Assembly (NCBI RefSeq): GCF_019239235.1
Contig: NZ_JAAZTS010000001.1
Coordinates: forward strand, 372,001 to 436,000
DNA length: 64,000 nucleotides
DNA from: Caecibacteroides pullorum
Lineage (GTDB): Bacteria; Bacteroidota; Bacteroidia; Bacteroidales; Bacteroidaceae
Reading direction: 5' to 3'
Every line of letters begins with the position of its first letter. The stretch's first letter is position 1. The position numbers were made by a program, and so were the translations under genes. Positions 8,128 through 17,055 of this stretch are shown piece by piece. The notes below the pieces were generated by a model, which saw only the letters and a list, made by a program, of their open reading frames with translations, ran no database searches and was not told the origin of the DNA.

Positions 8128-9435
8128 TTAATCAACAGGGATATCCTTGTTGACGTTCTTGCAACCTACAAGACCATAATAGAGCAGATAGGCCAGTGCA
8201 ATAATGATGACCCAGTAGCTGTTCATAAATCCGGCAACGTCGGCCAACCATCCCTGAATAACAGGAAGAATGCCACCGCCGCATACCAATACCATAAATA
8301 AGCCAGAGGCCGCTGCCAAGTATTTGCCTAAGCCTTCAACGGCCAAATTGAAGATGCCACCCCACATGATAGAAGTACAGATACCTACTAATACCAGATA
8401 CATGGCGTTGACGGGCACTTCAGCCATTCCGAAAGACAAGCCTCCTGTAGCACTCTGTTGCAATACGGGCAGATTAACCAATGTGCTGGTCGAAGAGAAA
8501 ATGGCCAGTAATACTAGAATTAGGCCTAAACCGGAGGTGAAAATCATCATCGTACGGCTTGATATTTTGGCTCCTAATGATGCGCCAGCCAGACGGCCTA
8601 CCAGCATCAGCAACCAATATGTTCCTACTACAAAACCTGAAATCGTGGACGAAATGCCTGCACCACCTTTCTCGATAGGGTCGGTCAGGAAGAGGTTCAA
8701 TGTTCCTGGTACGCCTACTTCAACACCTACATAAACAAAGATTGCAATGGCACCCAATACAAAGTGGCGGAATTTCAATGCACCCTTCATTAATGTACCG
8801 ATAGATTCTGATGATTTGGTTTGGCTGGGTTCGGGGATGTTGACAAACAAAAGCACGAAAAAAGCAAAGGCAAATACGGCCATGGCAGTATACATCACAG
8901 GGAAAATTTGTGAAATGGTAGCTTTCTCAACAGAGCCTGCAATAAGGATACCTACAAACATCGGGGTAATGGTAGCCATTACGGAGTTAAACGAACCACC
9001 TACTTGGATCAGCTGGTTACCTTTGTTGCCTTCACCACCTAGCTTGTTCAACATTGGGTTGACCACAGTATTGAGCAGACACATGGAAAAACCTGAGATA
9101 AAAGCACCGCACAGATATACAGCAAAAGCTGATGAAGGACTGGCGTGGCCTGAAAGATACTGTACTCCTACACCAATGAATCCAATGGCTACAGCGATAA
9201 GGGCTGTCTTTTTGTATCCGACTTTGGTTAATAAAATACCACTGGGAATACCCATTACGGCATAAGCAATGAAGTTTCCCAAGTTCCCTAACATACCAAG
9301 TGCGTTGGAAACTGAAAATTGATTTTTCAATACAATCCCCATTGGGGCAGCGAGATTCGTAACGAATGCAATCATACCAAAAAGGAAAATCATGGTTATG
9401 ATGGCGATGATGTTACCATTCTTTTGTTGTGTCAT
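8128..9435 (-). CDS. FHS-family MFS sugar permease (glucose/galactose type)
   Basis: A 435-aa polytopic protein with about 12 hydrophobic segments, starting MTQQKNGNIIAIITMIFLFGM. The repeated glycine/proline-rich helices resemble the L-fucose/GluP branch of the major facilitator superfamily, which imports hexoses with protons. Its place between galM and galK points to galactose as the likely substrate; glucose or other hexoses are possible. Confidence 0.88.
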   Translation of the reverse strand: MTQQKNGNIIAIITMIFLFGMIAFVTNLAAPMGIVLKNQFSVSNALGMLGNLGNFIAYAVMGIPSGILLTKVGYKKTALIAVAIGFIGVGVQYLSGHASPSSAFAVYLCGAFISGFSMCLLNTVVNPMLNKLGGEGNKGNQLIQVGGSFNSVMATITPMFVGILIAGSVEKATISQIFPVMYTAMAVFAFAFFVLLFVNIPEPSQTKSSESIGTLMKGALKFRHFVLGAIAIFVYVGVEVGVPGTLNLFLTDPIEKGGAGISSTISGFVVGTYWLLMLVGRLAGASLGAKISSRTMMIFTSGLGLILVLLAIFSSTSTLVNLPVLQQSATGGLSFGMAEVPVNAMYLVLVGICTSIMWGGIFNLAVEGLGKYLAAASGLFMVLVCGGGILPVIQGWLADVAGFMNSYWVIIIALAYLLYYGLVGCKNVNKDIPVD

Positions 9436-9475
9436 GGTTTTTTCTTTTTATAAAAGAGATTATTAATTGTGTTAA

Positions 9476-10576
9476 TTATTGTTCTGTAACGCTAAATTTG
9501 TAGATAGTTACTTGCTGGTACTCATCGCCTGGAAGTAGGACTGCCGACGGAAAGTGAGGTTTGTTAGGAGTGTCAGGAAAACATTGGGCTTCGAAGCATA
9601 CAGCACTTCTGGCTGGATAGGTAGCGCCATGTGCTCCTGTAAATCCGTTAAGCCAGTTACCAGTGTATAGTTGGATGCCGTTTTCTGTAGTAAATACTTC
9701 CATCATGCGTCCACTGGCTGGGTCGGTGTATGTAGCAGCTTGGCTCAATTCTCCTGCTTCTGTCTTATTCAGTACATAGCAATGGTCGTATCCGGCTCCG
9801 TTGATTAGTTGTTGGAATGGTTCATCTATTCGTTCACCAATGGTGTGTGGCGTACGGAAATCCATAGGAGTGCCTTCCACTTTCAGTATTTCTCCAGTTG
9901 GGATAGAGACTTCATCAATAGGAACATAGAAATCTGCATTGATACTGATAGAATGATTTAGCACGGTAGGAGTTGGTGAAGCAATTCCTGACAGGTTGAA
10001 AAAACCATGGTTCGTCAGGTTGACAACAGTCGCTTTATCGGTTGTTGCGCGATATTCGATCACCAGCGCGTTAATGTCTTCTTCAAGGCGATAGGTCATT
10101 TCAACCTCCAAATTGCCGGGGAAACCTTCTTCTCCATCGGCTGATGTGTAGTTGAAAATCACGGTTGTCGGGTTGGGTTGTACGGCATCCCATACTTTGG
10201 TATGGAAACCAGTCGGTCCGCCGTGCAAAGAATTAGGGCCGTTGTTGATAGCAAGCTGATGCTCTTCACCGTAGAGGGTGAAATGTCCTTTGGCTATTCG
10301 ATTGCCATATCGTCCGATTGTCGTATTAAGAAATGGTTCGGGGCTGTTAATGACGTGGTCTATGCTATCATGCCCTAGGATTACGTTGGCATACTCTCCA
10401 GCCTTGTCGGGCACCATAATGGAAAGGATTGCACATCCGTAGTTCGTCACTGCTACTTCCATTCCTTGGCTGTTTCTCAGAATGTAAAGGTCGGTCTTTT
10501 TGCCGCCTATTTCTTTTTGAAAGTTTTTCCTGTCCAAACAGGAACGGTTACTTTCATAAATATTAGATGCTGTCAT
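9476..10576 (-). CDS. galM: aldose 1-epimerase (mutarotase)
   Basis: Start set at MTASNIYESN (366 aa), because a longer in-frame reading would run through the promoter region. GalM landmarks include NHGFFNLSG near residue 155 (catalytic His), the YDHCYVLN segment, and the FEAQCFPDTPNKPHFPS block near the C-terminus (catalytic Glu). It converts beta-D-galactose to the alpha anomer used by GalK. First gene of the galactose operon, divergent from manA. Confidence 0.93.
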   Translation of the reverse strand: MTASNIYESNRSCLDRKNFQKEIGGKKTDLYILRNSQGMEVAVTNYGCAILSIMVPDKAGEYANVILGHDSIDHVINSPEPFLNTTIGRYGNRIAKGHFTLYGEEHQLAINNGPNSLHGGPTGFHTKVWDAVQPNPTTVIFNYTSADGEEGFPGNLEVEMTYRLEEDINALVIEYRATTDKATVVNLTNHGFFNLSGIASPTPTVLNHSISINADFYVPIDEVSIPTGEILKVEGTPMDFRTPHTIGERIDEPFQQLINGAGYDHCYVLNKTEAGELSQAATYTDPASGRMMEVFTTENGIQLYTGNWLNGFTGAHGATYPARSAVCFEAQCFPDTPNKPHFPSAVLLPGDEYQQVTIYKFSVTEQ

Positions 10577-10601
10577 ATCATGGTATTCATTAAATTTCTT
10601 G

Positions 10602-10633
10602 CAAATAAACAGATTTTCTTTTGTTCTCCCAAG
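10602..10633 (-). promoter_or_regulatory. candidate promoter of the galM operon
   Basis: Minus strand reads CTTG, 20 bp, then TTTATTTG, a near match to TTTG-N19-21-TAnnTTTG, placed 25 bp before the galM ATG. Confidence 0.45.
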
Positions 10634-10807
10634 CAATAACAAATAATTTTTTGTATGTTTGTCGCCATATTCAAGCTTTGGTCAAGACAATTTGTGAGTT
10701 GAAGTCTTGAAGAGTATGTAGAAGAACTTGCTGGCTTGGCAGGGAAATTGATACTAAAGAAGAAAAACAATTTATACTATTTTGAAAAATATTTAATAGA
10801 ACATTTG

Positions 10808-11779
10808 ATGTACCCTCTGAAATTTGAGCCTGTCTTGAAGCAGACGCTTTGGGGAGGCGATAAGATTATCCCTTTTAAACATTTGAATGAAAACTTGCCC
10901 AATGTGGGTGAAAGTTGGGAAGTATCAGCTGTAGAAGGCAGCGAATCTGTTGTGGCTAATGGCGCAGACAAAGGGCTAACGTTGCCCGAAATGGTACGTA
11001 AGTATCGGGAAGAATTGGTTGGTGAGTCGAATTATGCACGTTTTGGCAATCAATTCCCTCTGCTGGTTAAGTTTATTGATGCGCGGCAAAAATTGTCTAT
11101 TCAAGTTCATCCAGGCGATGAGTTGGCCAAAAAACGTCATAACAGTTTTGGTAAAAATGAAATGTGGTATGTGGTTTCTGCCGATGAAGGAGCCACTTTG
11201 ATATCGGGTTTCTCCAAGCAGATCACTCCAAAAGAATATAAAGAACGTGTACATAATGGTACATTTGACGAGGTGCTTCAGACATGTGCTATCCGGCCGG
11301 GTGATGTGTTCTATGTACCTGCTGGCCGTGTACATGGTATTGGGGCAGGTGCCTTTGTGGTAGAAGTGCAGCAGTCGTCTGATGTGACATATCGTATTTA
11401 CGATTATAATCGTAGAGATAAGGATGGAAAGCTTCGTGAGTTGCATATCGGCCAAGCGATGGATGCCATCAATTTCTCAGATGTACAAGATGATTTTAGA
11501 ACGGAGTATGAGGCTGTGCCTAATGAACCTGTAGAAATATTGACTACCCCCTATTTCTCTGTTTCTTTATACGATATGACGGAGGATATTACATGTGACT
11601 ATTCAGAGTTGGATTCTTTTGTAATATTTGTCTGCATTGAAGGAGAGTGCCGTATGGTGGACGATGCTCAAAATGAGATCACTTTACGTGCGGGTGAAAC
11701 GGTGTTGTTCCCTGCTACAACCCAATCGGTCAATATCATTCCTGAAGGAAAGGTGAAGCTATTAGAAGCTTACGTTTGA
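10808..11779 (+). CDS. manA: mannose-6-phosphate isomerase, class I
   Basis: Start chosen at MYPLKFEPVLKQTLWGG (323 aa); 24 further in-frame codons upstream are rich in Lys/Asn and unlike the family. Zinc-site motifs QVHPGDE (near residue 98) and the GRVHGIGAG segment (near 177) mark a type I phosphomannose isomerase of the short ManA form. It interconverts mannose-6-phosphate and fructose-6-phosphate. Divergent from the galactose operon, so the shared intergenic region may coordinate hexose use. Confidence 0.93.
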   Translation: MYPLKFEPVLKQTLWGGDKIIPFKHLNENLPNVGESWEVSAVEGSESVVANGADKGLTLPEMVRKYREELVGESNYARFGNQFPLLVKFIDARQKLSIQVHPGDELAKKRHNSFGKNEMWYVVSADEGATLISGFSKQITPKEYKERVHNGTFDEVLQTCAIRPGDVFYVPAGRVHGIGAGAFVVEVQQSSDVTYRIYDYNRRDKDGKLRELHIGQAMDAINFSDVQDDFRTEYEAVPNEPVEILTTPYFSVSLYDMTEDITCDYSELDSFVIFVCIEGECRMVDDAQNEITLRAGETVLFPATTQSVNIIPEGKVKLLEAYV

Positions 11780-11804
11780 TAAAACACTGTTTTGTGATGA
11801 AGAT

Positions 11805-11839
11805 AGCGCTGCATTTCAATGAATGTAGCGCTGTTTTTT
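11805..11839 (+). terminator. terminator of manA
   Basis: AGCGCTGCATT (11805-11815) pairs with AATGTAGCGCT (11822-11832) with one G-U pair, followed by GTTTTTTT. It also overlaps the 3' end region of the convergent small-protein operon. Confidence 0.88.
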
Positions 11840-12090
11840 TATTTTCTAATGGCTCTGTGAAATTTTCGAATTAATTTTATGCCCAACATGAAGCCATCGA
11901 ATAGGGCCATTCCTGTATTGAAAGCTTTCATGATAGAATTCCCTTTGTTTACTGTAGGTGCAAGAGGGGCAATCAGCTTTCGGGCAGTGGTACCAAGGTT
12001 TTTCTTTTGTTGCTGTACATCTACTAAAGCTTGTTTCCTCAGGACCCGAATGTCATCCAATGTGGTTATTTGTAGTTTGTTATTGTCCAT
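11839..12090 (-). CDS. small conserved hypothetical protein (83 aa)
   Basis: Sequence MDNNKLQITTLDDIRVLRKQ leads into a basic, mostly helical protein with one moderately hydrophobic segment (about 55-72, ending GIKLIRKFHRAIRK). The start overlaps the holin-like gene by 11 bp, so translation is coupled. No domain recognised. It belongs to a three-gene envelope unit with the holin-like and YtxH genes. Confidence 0.72.
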   Translation of the reverse strand: MDNNKLQITTLDDIRVLRKQALVDVQQQKKNLGTTARKLIAPLAPTVNKGNSIMKAFNTGMALFDGFMLGIKLIRKFHRAIRK

Positions 12091-12463
12091 ATTGCTCGTC
12101 TTTTTTTACAGGGTCTTCAATAAACAAGTTTGCGATAAATTTGGCCATTGGGTTGATGATGAGTTTTTTGCGCAAAAGATAGACAGCTGCTATCAGAATA
12201 AGGATGACGCATGTAATTAGAGCAAAACTTGTTACGATACTTCCAACTAGATGGGCTAGCAGATAGGCTAGTGTAAAAGATAGATAAAACAGGGCTACCA
12301 TGCTAAGGATAATGATAATCAGCACCAAAATTAAAGTGGATAGCAGAATTGTTAGTTTTTCTGCTATCTCTAGTTGAGTATATCTTTTCTGAAGTGCTAG
12401 ATATTTTTTGACTTCAATGAAAAGCTGTTGTAATGTTTCTATGCTTTTATCATTGGGGAACAT
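12080..12463 (-). CDS. phage-holin-superfamily-III-like membrane protein (DUF1469 type)
   Basis: 127 aa: a helical, charged N-terminus (residues 1-38), then two strongly hydrophobic segments (about 39-64 and 70-97), then a basic tail ending DPVKKDEQYGQ. This is the architecture of the chromosomal 'phage holin family' proteins that accompany YtxH proteins in many bacteria; no phage genes are nearby, so the name is historical. Probably a small inner-membrane stress protein. Confidence 0.78.
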   Translation of the reverse strand: MFPNDKSIETLQQLFIEVKKYLALQKRYTQLEIAEKLTILLSTLILVLIIIILSMVALFYLSFTLAYLLAHLVGSIVTSFALITCVILILIAAVYLLRKKLIINPMAKFIANLFIEDPVKKDEQYGQ

Positions 12464-12499
12464 GGTAGCTCTGTTTTATACGGTTTTTACTTTGGCTGT

Positions 12500-12709
12500 T
12501 TATTCGTCTGCTTCATTTTTGATTTCTGCAGCGATTTCGTCTACCAAATTTTCCATTTCGTTTCGGCTGAGTCGAATGCCTTTCTTGCGCAGGATGTCTG
12601 CGATTTTTGCACGAGTATCTTCTCCTTTTTCAGGGGCAAAAAGAATACCTAAGGTTGCGCCGACAGCGGCTCCACCTAAAAAAGCGGCTAATACATTTAA
12701 TCCTTTCAT
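12500..12709 (-). CDS. YtxH-domain protein
   Basis: A 69-aa protein with a glycine/alanine-rich hydrophobic N-terminus (AAFLGGAAVGATLGILFAPEKG) followed by a charged amphipathic helix; the FAPEKGEDTR motif is diagnostic of YtxH. First gene of the ytxH-holin-hypothetical operon. The family is general-stress associated in Bacillus; its role in Bacteroidetes is not established. Confidence 0.85.
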   Translation of the reverse strand: MKGLNVLAAFLGGAAVGATLGILFAPEKGEDTRAKIADILRKKGIRLSRNEMENLVDEIAAEIKNEADE

Positions 12710-12735
12710 AATATTTATTTTTTATGGTTTACTTG

Positions 12736-12743
12736 CAAAACTA
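12736..12743 (-). promoter_or_regulatory. promoter -7 box of the ytxH operon
   Basis: Minus strand reads TAGTTTTG, matching TAnnTTTG, 26 bp before the ytxH ATG. Confidence 0.5.
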
Positions 12744-12860
12744 GCCAATATCTTCTAATATCCATCTCTTTCAGTGATGTTTTTTTCAGGATTTCTACTT
12801 ATATTCTCCGATTTAGGGAAATTTAACGGTCTTGTGTGGCGTCAGATAATTGCTTAGGTG

Positions 12861-12868
12861 TACTTTTG
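12861..12868 (+). promoter_or_regulatory. promoter -7 box of the lipocalin-like lipoprotein gene
   Basis: TACTTTTG matches TAnnTTTG, 24 bp before the ATG. The -33 element is not clear. Confidence 0.5.
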
Positions 12869-12892
12869 TCTCCTAAATTTTAAGGTGTAGAT

Positions 12893-13309
12893 ATGAGAGC
12901 TTTGGTTAGAGGCATGAACGTCTTGCTATTGATTGTCATGATGGTCTGTTGCCTTTCTTGCATGAATGGTGGAGATTCTCCTTGGGTAGGGAAATGGCAA
13001 TTGCGTGAATATCAGTATCCTGATGGAAGTGTCGAAAAGGTTGACAGTGTCTTTTATGGCTTTCAGAAAGGCTCTTTCCTGAGTTATTATATGGGCGAAG
13101 ATGGTAATTATCGTTCTATGTATGGTTATTATAAGGAGGAGGATGATAAGATTACTATCACTTTATGGGAACCAGCTGTTGACGATCCTACCTACAAGAA
13201 ATGGTTTGGATGGGAAGGCGGTGTCCGTACATTTAAAGTGGATGAATTGACCTCCAAGAAGATACGTTTGAACTATAACGATACGATATACGTTTTTCGT
13301 AATTATTGA
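12893..13309 (+). CDS. lipocalin-like lipoprotein
   Basis: 138 aa with an N-terminal hydrophobic segment ending in a lipobox-like CLSC (cysteine about residue 23), followed by a short beta-rich domain (WVGKWQLREYQYPDGSVEKVDS ... KIRLNYNDTIYVFRNY) typical of the small lipocalin-like lipoproteins of Bacteroides. Probably membrane-anchored in the periplasm. It is 22 bp upstream of the SPOR lipoprotein and likely co-transcribed. Ligand unknown. Confidence 0.78.
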   Translation: MRALVRGMNVLLLIVMMVCCLSCMNGGDSPWVGKWQLREYQYPDGSVEKVDSVFYGFQKGSFLSYYMGEDGNYRSMYGYYKEEDDKITITLWEPAVDDPTYKKWFGWEGGVRTFKVDELTSKKIRLNYNDTIYVFRNY

Positions 13310-13331
13310 ACGAACTTATTTAAAAACTTAA

Positions 13332-13850
13332 ATGATAAAGAAAATGAAAAAATTAGCAGTATTAGGAATGGGTGTCTGTGTAGCACTGGCATTCTCTTCT
13401 TGTAAGTCGAACGAAAGTGCTTACAAAAAGGCATATGAAAATGCGAAGAAACAAGAGTTGGCAGAAGCTCCGCAACCGACAGAAACAGCTACAGTTGAAG
13501 AGAGTCCTGTCGTTAGTGCACCTGTTGAAGCTCCAAAGGTAGTTGAAAGTACTCAGGTTGGTGTACGTCAGGAAAAGGTGACAGTGGTGTCTGGTACAGG
13601 CTTGAAAGATTACAATGTCGTAGCAGGTAGTTTTTCAGTGAAAGCCAATGCAGAAAATTTGAAAGCTTTCTTGGATAAAGAAGGATATAGTGCTTCTGTT
13701 GCTTTCAATGCAGATAATTCTATGTATCGTGTGATTGTAGCTACATATCACGACAGAGATTCTGCAGCTGCCGCTCGTGATGCCTTCAAAGCAAAGTATC
13801 CTAATCGTAACGATTTTCAAGGTGCTTGGTTGCTTTATCGCATCAATTGA
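13332..13850 (+). CDS. SPOR-domain lipoprotein
   Basis: 172 aa. A lipoprotein signal ends at LAFSSC (cysteine near residue 24), followed by a Pro/Glu/Val-rich linker and a C-terminal SPOR domain (about residues 95-165, beginning LKDYNVVAGSFS and containing YRVIVATY). SPOR domains bind denuded glycan strands of peptidoglycan at sites of cell-wall turnover, so this is a septum- or wall-associated lipoprotein. A terminator follows. Confidence 0.9.
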   Translation: MIKKMKKLAVLGMGVCVALAFSSCKSNESAYKKAYENAKKQELAEAPQPTETATVEESPVVSAPVEAPKVVESTQVGVRQEKVTVVSGTGLKDYNVVAGSFSVKANAENLKAFLDKEGYSASVAFNADNSMYRVIVATYHDRDSAAAARDAFKAKYPNRNDFQGAWLLYRIN

Positions 13851-13895
13851 TGGCTGGATTAGAAATGAACGATTGTTTTGTTTCATGTGAATATA

Positions 13896-13928
13896 AAGGC
13901 GGCACGCTATAGGGCGGCTGCCTTTTTT
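13896..13928 (+). terminator. terminator after the SPOR lipoprotein
   Basis: AAAGGCGGC and GCTGCCTTTT flank a GC-rich loop, followed by a T run. The stem is imperfect but position and T tail support it. Confidence 0.65.
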
Positions 13929-14003
13929 ATTCTTGTGAACGTAAATTTGGTTTAAAAGAAGTTATAAAGTAGAATGGAAAACTTTTTCGAGTAGAAAAGT
14001 TTC

Positions 14004-14011
14004 TACCTTTG
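14004..14011 (+). promoter_or_regulatory. promoter -7 box of the sulfate-activation operon
   Basis: TACCTTTG matches TAnnTTTG, 32 bp before the cysQ ATG. It is the only good box before cysQ and probably drives cysQ through cysN. Confidence 0.6.
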
Positions 14012-14043
14012 CAACCTTATATTGTATCTTTAATAAAAATGGT

Positions 14044-14868
14044 ATGGATCAACAATATATATTAAAGGCTATTGATGCTGCTTTGGCGGCAGGTGAGAAA
14101 ATTCTTTCCATTTATAATGATCCGAATTCTGATTTTCAGGTAGAAAAGAAAGCGGATAATTCGCCGTTGACTATTGCCGACCGCGCGGCTCATGAGGTCA
14201 TTTGTCGGTTGTTGGCCGATACTCCGTTCCCAATCTTGAGCGAAGAGGGTAAATCGAAGTCCTATGAGGAACGTAAGTCGTGGAAAGAGTTGTGGATTGT
14301 TGATCCGTTGGACGGTACAAAGGAATTTATTAAACGTAATGGTGAATTTACTGTTAACATTGCTTTTGTTCAGGATTCCATTCCTCTCATGGGAGTTATT
14401 TACTTGCCGGTGAAGCATATTCTTTATTTTGCCATGGAAGGATTGAGCGCTTATAAATTGACGGATGTGACATCGCGTGGAGATGCTTCATTGGAGGAGT
14501 TGATTGCAAAGGCTGTTCGTTTGCCGATTGAAGCGGAACATGATAAATATGTGATTGTCGCTTCACGTTCGCATTCTACGCCCGAAACGGAAAAGTTTGT
14601 TGAAGAATCTAGAGCTGTTCATCCGAATGTAGAACTGATTTCGAGTGGAAGTTCCATCAAGATATGCCTGGTGGCCGAAGGTGTAGCAGATGTTTATCCG
14701 CGTTTTGCCCCAACAATGGAGTGGGACACGGCTGCAGGACATGCCATTGCGCGTGCAGCTGGTATGGAGGTCTATCGGGGAGGAATGGATATACCATTGA
14801 GTTATAATAAGGAAGACTTGCTGAATCCATGGTTCATTGTAGAGCCGAAGCATGTCGGACATAAATGA
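14044..14868 (+). CDS. cysQ: 3'(2'),5'-bisphosphate nucleotidase CysQ
   Basis: 274-aa inositol-monophosphatase-fold enzyme. DPLDGTKEF at 87-95 and WDTAAGHA near residue 224 are the metal-binding signatures, and the LSEEG at 66-70 supplies the metal-bridging glutamate. It hydrolyses PAP to AMP, removing the inhibitory by-product of sulfotransferases (or of PAPS reductase), and can also act on PAPS. First gene of the cysQ-permease-cysC-cysD-cysN operon; the next gene overlaps its 3' end by 17 bp. Confidence 0.95.
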   Translation: MDQQYILKAIDAALAAGEKILSIYNDPNSDFQVEKKADNSPLTIADRAAHEVICRLLADTPFPILSEEGKSKSYEERKSWKELWIVDPLDGTKEFIKRNGEFTVNIAFVQDSIPLMGVIYLPVKHILYFAMEGLSAYKLTDVTSRGDASLEELIAKAVRLPIEAEHDKYVIVASRSHSTPETEKFVEESRAVHPNVELISSGSSIKICLVAEGVADVYPRFAPTMEWDTAAGHAIARAAGMEVYRGGMDIPLSYNKEDLLNPWFIVEPKHVGHK

Positions 14869-16450
14869 AGACTGGATGATGACTTTTGAGATTGTACTTG
14901 TATTATTAGGATTGGTAGGCATGGTAGCCGCCTTGATACTCGACAAGATGCGTCCGGGCATCGTGTTGCTGAGCTTGGTAGTGTTGTTCATGGTGGCGGG
15001 CATCATCACGCCCAAGCAGATGGTGGCCGGATTCAGCAACCGGGGCATGATCACCGTGGCTTTGTTGTTCCTGGTCAGCGAGGGCATCCGGCAGAGCGGG
15101 GCATTGAGTGCCGTGGTCAAAAAGCTCTTGCCGGAGAAGGGCACTTCCGTCACCAAAGCGCAGTTGCGCATTCTGCCCATCGTAAGTGCTTTTTCTGCCT
15201 TCCTCAACAATACGCCGGTGGTGGTCATCTTTGCTCCCATCTTGAAGAACTGGTCGAAGCGGGTAGGCTTGTCCTGCACAAAGTTCCTGATACCGCTGTC
15301 CTACGCCACGATACTGGGTGGCCTGTGCACGCTGATAGGCACGTCTACCAACCTCGTGGTGCACGGCATGATGATTGACAAGGGGATGGAGGGGTTGAAG
15401 ATGTTTGATCTGGCCTATATCGGCATCCCCATCACGGTGGCGGGCTTGGCCTTTATCATTTTGACTTCCAAGAAACTGCTTCCGGCCGAGCGTCCGGACA
15501 ATTTTGAGGAGGAAGAGAGCGAGACGGCAGAAGACACGGGGCGTCATGTGGTGGAAGTAGTCTTGGCTTCCCGCTTCCCGGGCTTGAAACGCAAGCTGAA
15601 GACGTTTGACTTCAAGCGCCGCTATGGTGCGGAGGTGAAGGAAATCCGCCAGAACGGACAGGTGATTACCGACAATCTGGGCGAGGTGCGCTTGCAGGAA
15701 GGGGATACGCTGGTACTTCTGGCTGACGATGCCTTTACGAAGACTTGGGGCGATTCGTCCGTCTTCCTGATGATGACCAACGGGCAGGAGATTCCAACCA
15801 ATCCGGTGCCGTCGTGGAAGAAGTGGACAGCGTTTGCCCTGCTTATTATCATGATTGTGGGGGCAACCATTGGAGAACTGCCTTATTTCCAGGAACATTT
15901 TCCTAATGTAAAGATGGACATGTTCTTCTTTGCTGCCGTCACGGCCGTGGTGATGGCTTGGCTGAAGATGTTTCCGCCCAAGAAATATACCAAATATATC
16001 AGTTGGGACATCCTGATTACCATTGCCTGTGCCTTTGCCATCAGTGCGGCGATGGAAGAATCCGGGCTGGCAGCGCTGATTGCCGACTTCATCAAGAGTG
16101 TGTCCGGCTCTTTGGGGGCTTGGGGCGCTTTGGGACTGCTGTACCTGGTGACGCTGCTCATTACGGAACTGATAACGAACAATGCCGCGGCCGCCTTGGC
16201 CTTCCCGTTGGCGCTGGAGACGGCAGCTAAGTTTGGGGTAGACCCCATGCCGTTCTTCATAGCTATCTGTATTGCCGCTTCTGCCGGATTTGCCACGCCC
16301 ATTGGCTATCAGACGAACCTGATTGTGCAGGGCGCGGGCAACTATAAGTTTACGGACTTTGTGAAAGTGGGCCTTCCGATGGATTTGATAGTGATGATTA
16401 TTTCCGTGGGACTGATTCCGTTGATTTGGCCGTTTACACCTATTATATAA
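14852..16450 (+). CDS. SLC13/DASS-family permease with internal RCK-C domain, likely sulfate importer
   Basis: 532-aa polytopic membrane protein. Two membrane halves (about 10-205 and 320-530) carry the SLC13 signatures LNNTPVVVIFAPI (near 115) and ITNNAAAALAFPLAL (near 440), with GTSTNLVV and YQTNLIVQG as the paired ion/substrate hairpins. A cytosolic insert (about 225-300, EVRLQEGDTLVLLADD) is a TrkA-C/RCK-C regulatory domain. Its position between cysQ and cysC makes sulfate the expected substrate. An alternative ATG at 14876 would avoid the overlap with cysQ. Confidence 0.9.
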   Translation: MSDINEDWMMTFEIVLVLLGLVGMVAALILDKMRPGIVLLSLVVLFMVAGIITPKQMVAGFSNRGMITVALLFLVSEGIRQSGALSAVVKKLLPEKGTSVTKAQLRILPIVSAFSAFLNNTPVVVIFAPILKNWSKRVGLSCTKFLIPLSYATILGGLCTLIGTSTNLVVHGMMIDKGMEGLKMFDLAYIGIPITVAGLAFIILTSKKLLPAERPDNFEEEESETAEDTGRHVVEVVLASRFPGLKRKLKTFDFKRRYGAEVKEIRQNGQVITDNLGEVRLQEGDTLVLLADDAFTKTWGDSSVFLMMTNGQEIPTNPVPSWKKWTAFALLIIMIVGATIGELPYFQEHFPNVKMDMFFFAAVTAVVMAWLKMFPPKKYTKYISWDILITIACAFAISAAMEESGLAALIADFIKSVSGSLGAWGALGLLYLVTLLITELITNNAAAALAFPLALETAAKFGVDPMPFFIAICIAASAGFATPIGYQTNLIVQGAGNYKFTDFVKVGLPMDLIVMIISVGLIPLIWPFTPII

Positions 16451-16453
16451 TAT

Positions 16454-17050
16454 ATGGAACATATTTATCCGATATTTGATAAGATGCTGGCGCGGGCAGA
16501 CAAGGAGAAACTGCTGGGCCAGCGGGGCCTGATGATCTGGTTCACCGGCCTGAGCGGTTCGGGCAAAAGCACCATCGCTATTGCCTTGGAGCGCGAATTG
16601 CACCGGCGGGGTATCCTCTGCCGCATCCTGGACGGGGACAACATCCGGAGCGGCATCAACAACAACCTGGGCTTCACGGAGGCAGACCGCGTGGAGAATA
16701 TCCGTCGCATAGCCGAGGTGGCCAAGCTGTTCATTGATACGGGTATCGTGACCCTGGCGGCTTTCATCAGCCCTAATAACGATATCCGCGAGATGGCGGC
16801 CCGTATCATTGGGAAGGACGACTTTCTGGAGGTGTATGTCAGCACGCCGCTGGAGGAGTGTGAACGCCGCGATGTGAAGGGCCTGTATGCCAAGGCACGG
16901 CGTGGAGAGATAAAGAACTTTACGGGCATAACTGCTCCGTTTGAGGCACCCGCTCATCCGGCTTTGACCTTGGATACATCCGTGCTCAGCCTGGAGGAGT
17001 CGGTCAATCGTTTGCTGGAACTTGTATTGCCAAAGATAACAGATAAGTAA
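16454..17050 (+). CDS. cysC: adenylyl-sulfate kinase
   Basis: 198 aa with a P-loop GLSGSGKST at 32-40, the APS-binding [15 protein letters not shown] segment, and the [11 protein letters not shown] helix. It phosphorylates APS at the 3' position to give PAPS, the sulfonate donor. It is a free-standing kinase, not fused to CysN, and lies 3 bp after the permease and 5 bp before cysD. Confidence 0.95.
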   Translation: MEHIYPIFDKMLARADKEKLLGQRGLMIWFTGLSGSGKSTIAIALERELHRRGILCRILDGDNIRSGINNNLGFTEADRVENIRRIAEVAKLFIDTGIVTLAAFISPNNDIREMAARIIGKDDFLEVYVSTPLEECERRDVKGLYAKARRGEIKNFTGITAPFEAPAHPALTLDTSVLSLEESVNRLLELVLPKITDK

Positions 17051-17055
17051 GTGAA

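Noticed and set aside
12080..12463. Prophage remnant, because of the holin-like gene
   Set aside because: The protein belongs to a chromosomal family found with YtxH; no other phage gene is nearby.
14906..16957. 683-codon minus-strand frame opposite the permease and cysC
   Set aside because: Antisense shadow; the sense strand encodes two recognisable proteins, and the frame lacks a domain or start context.
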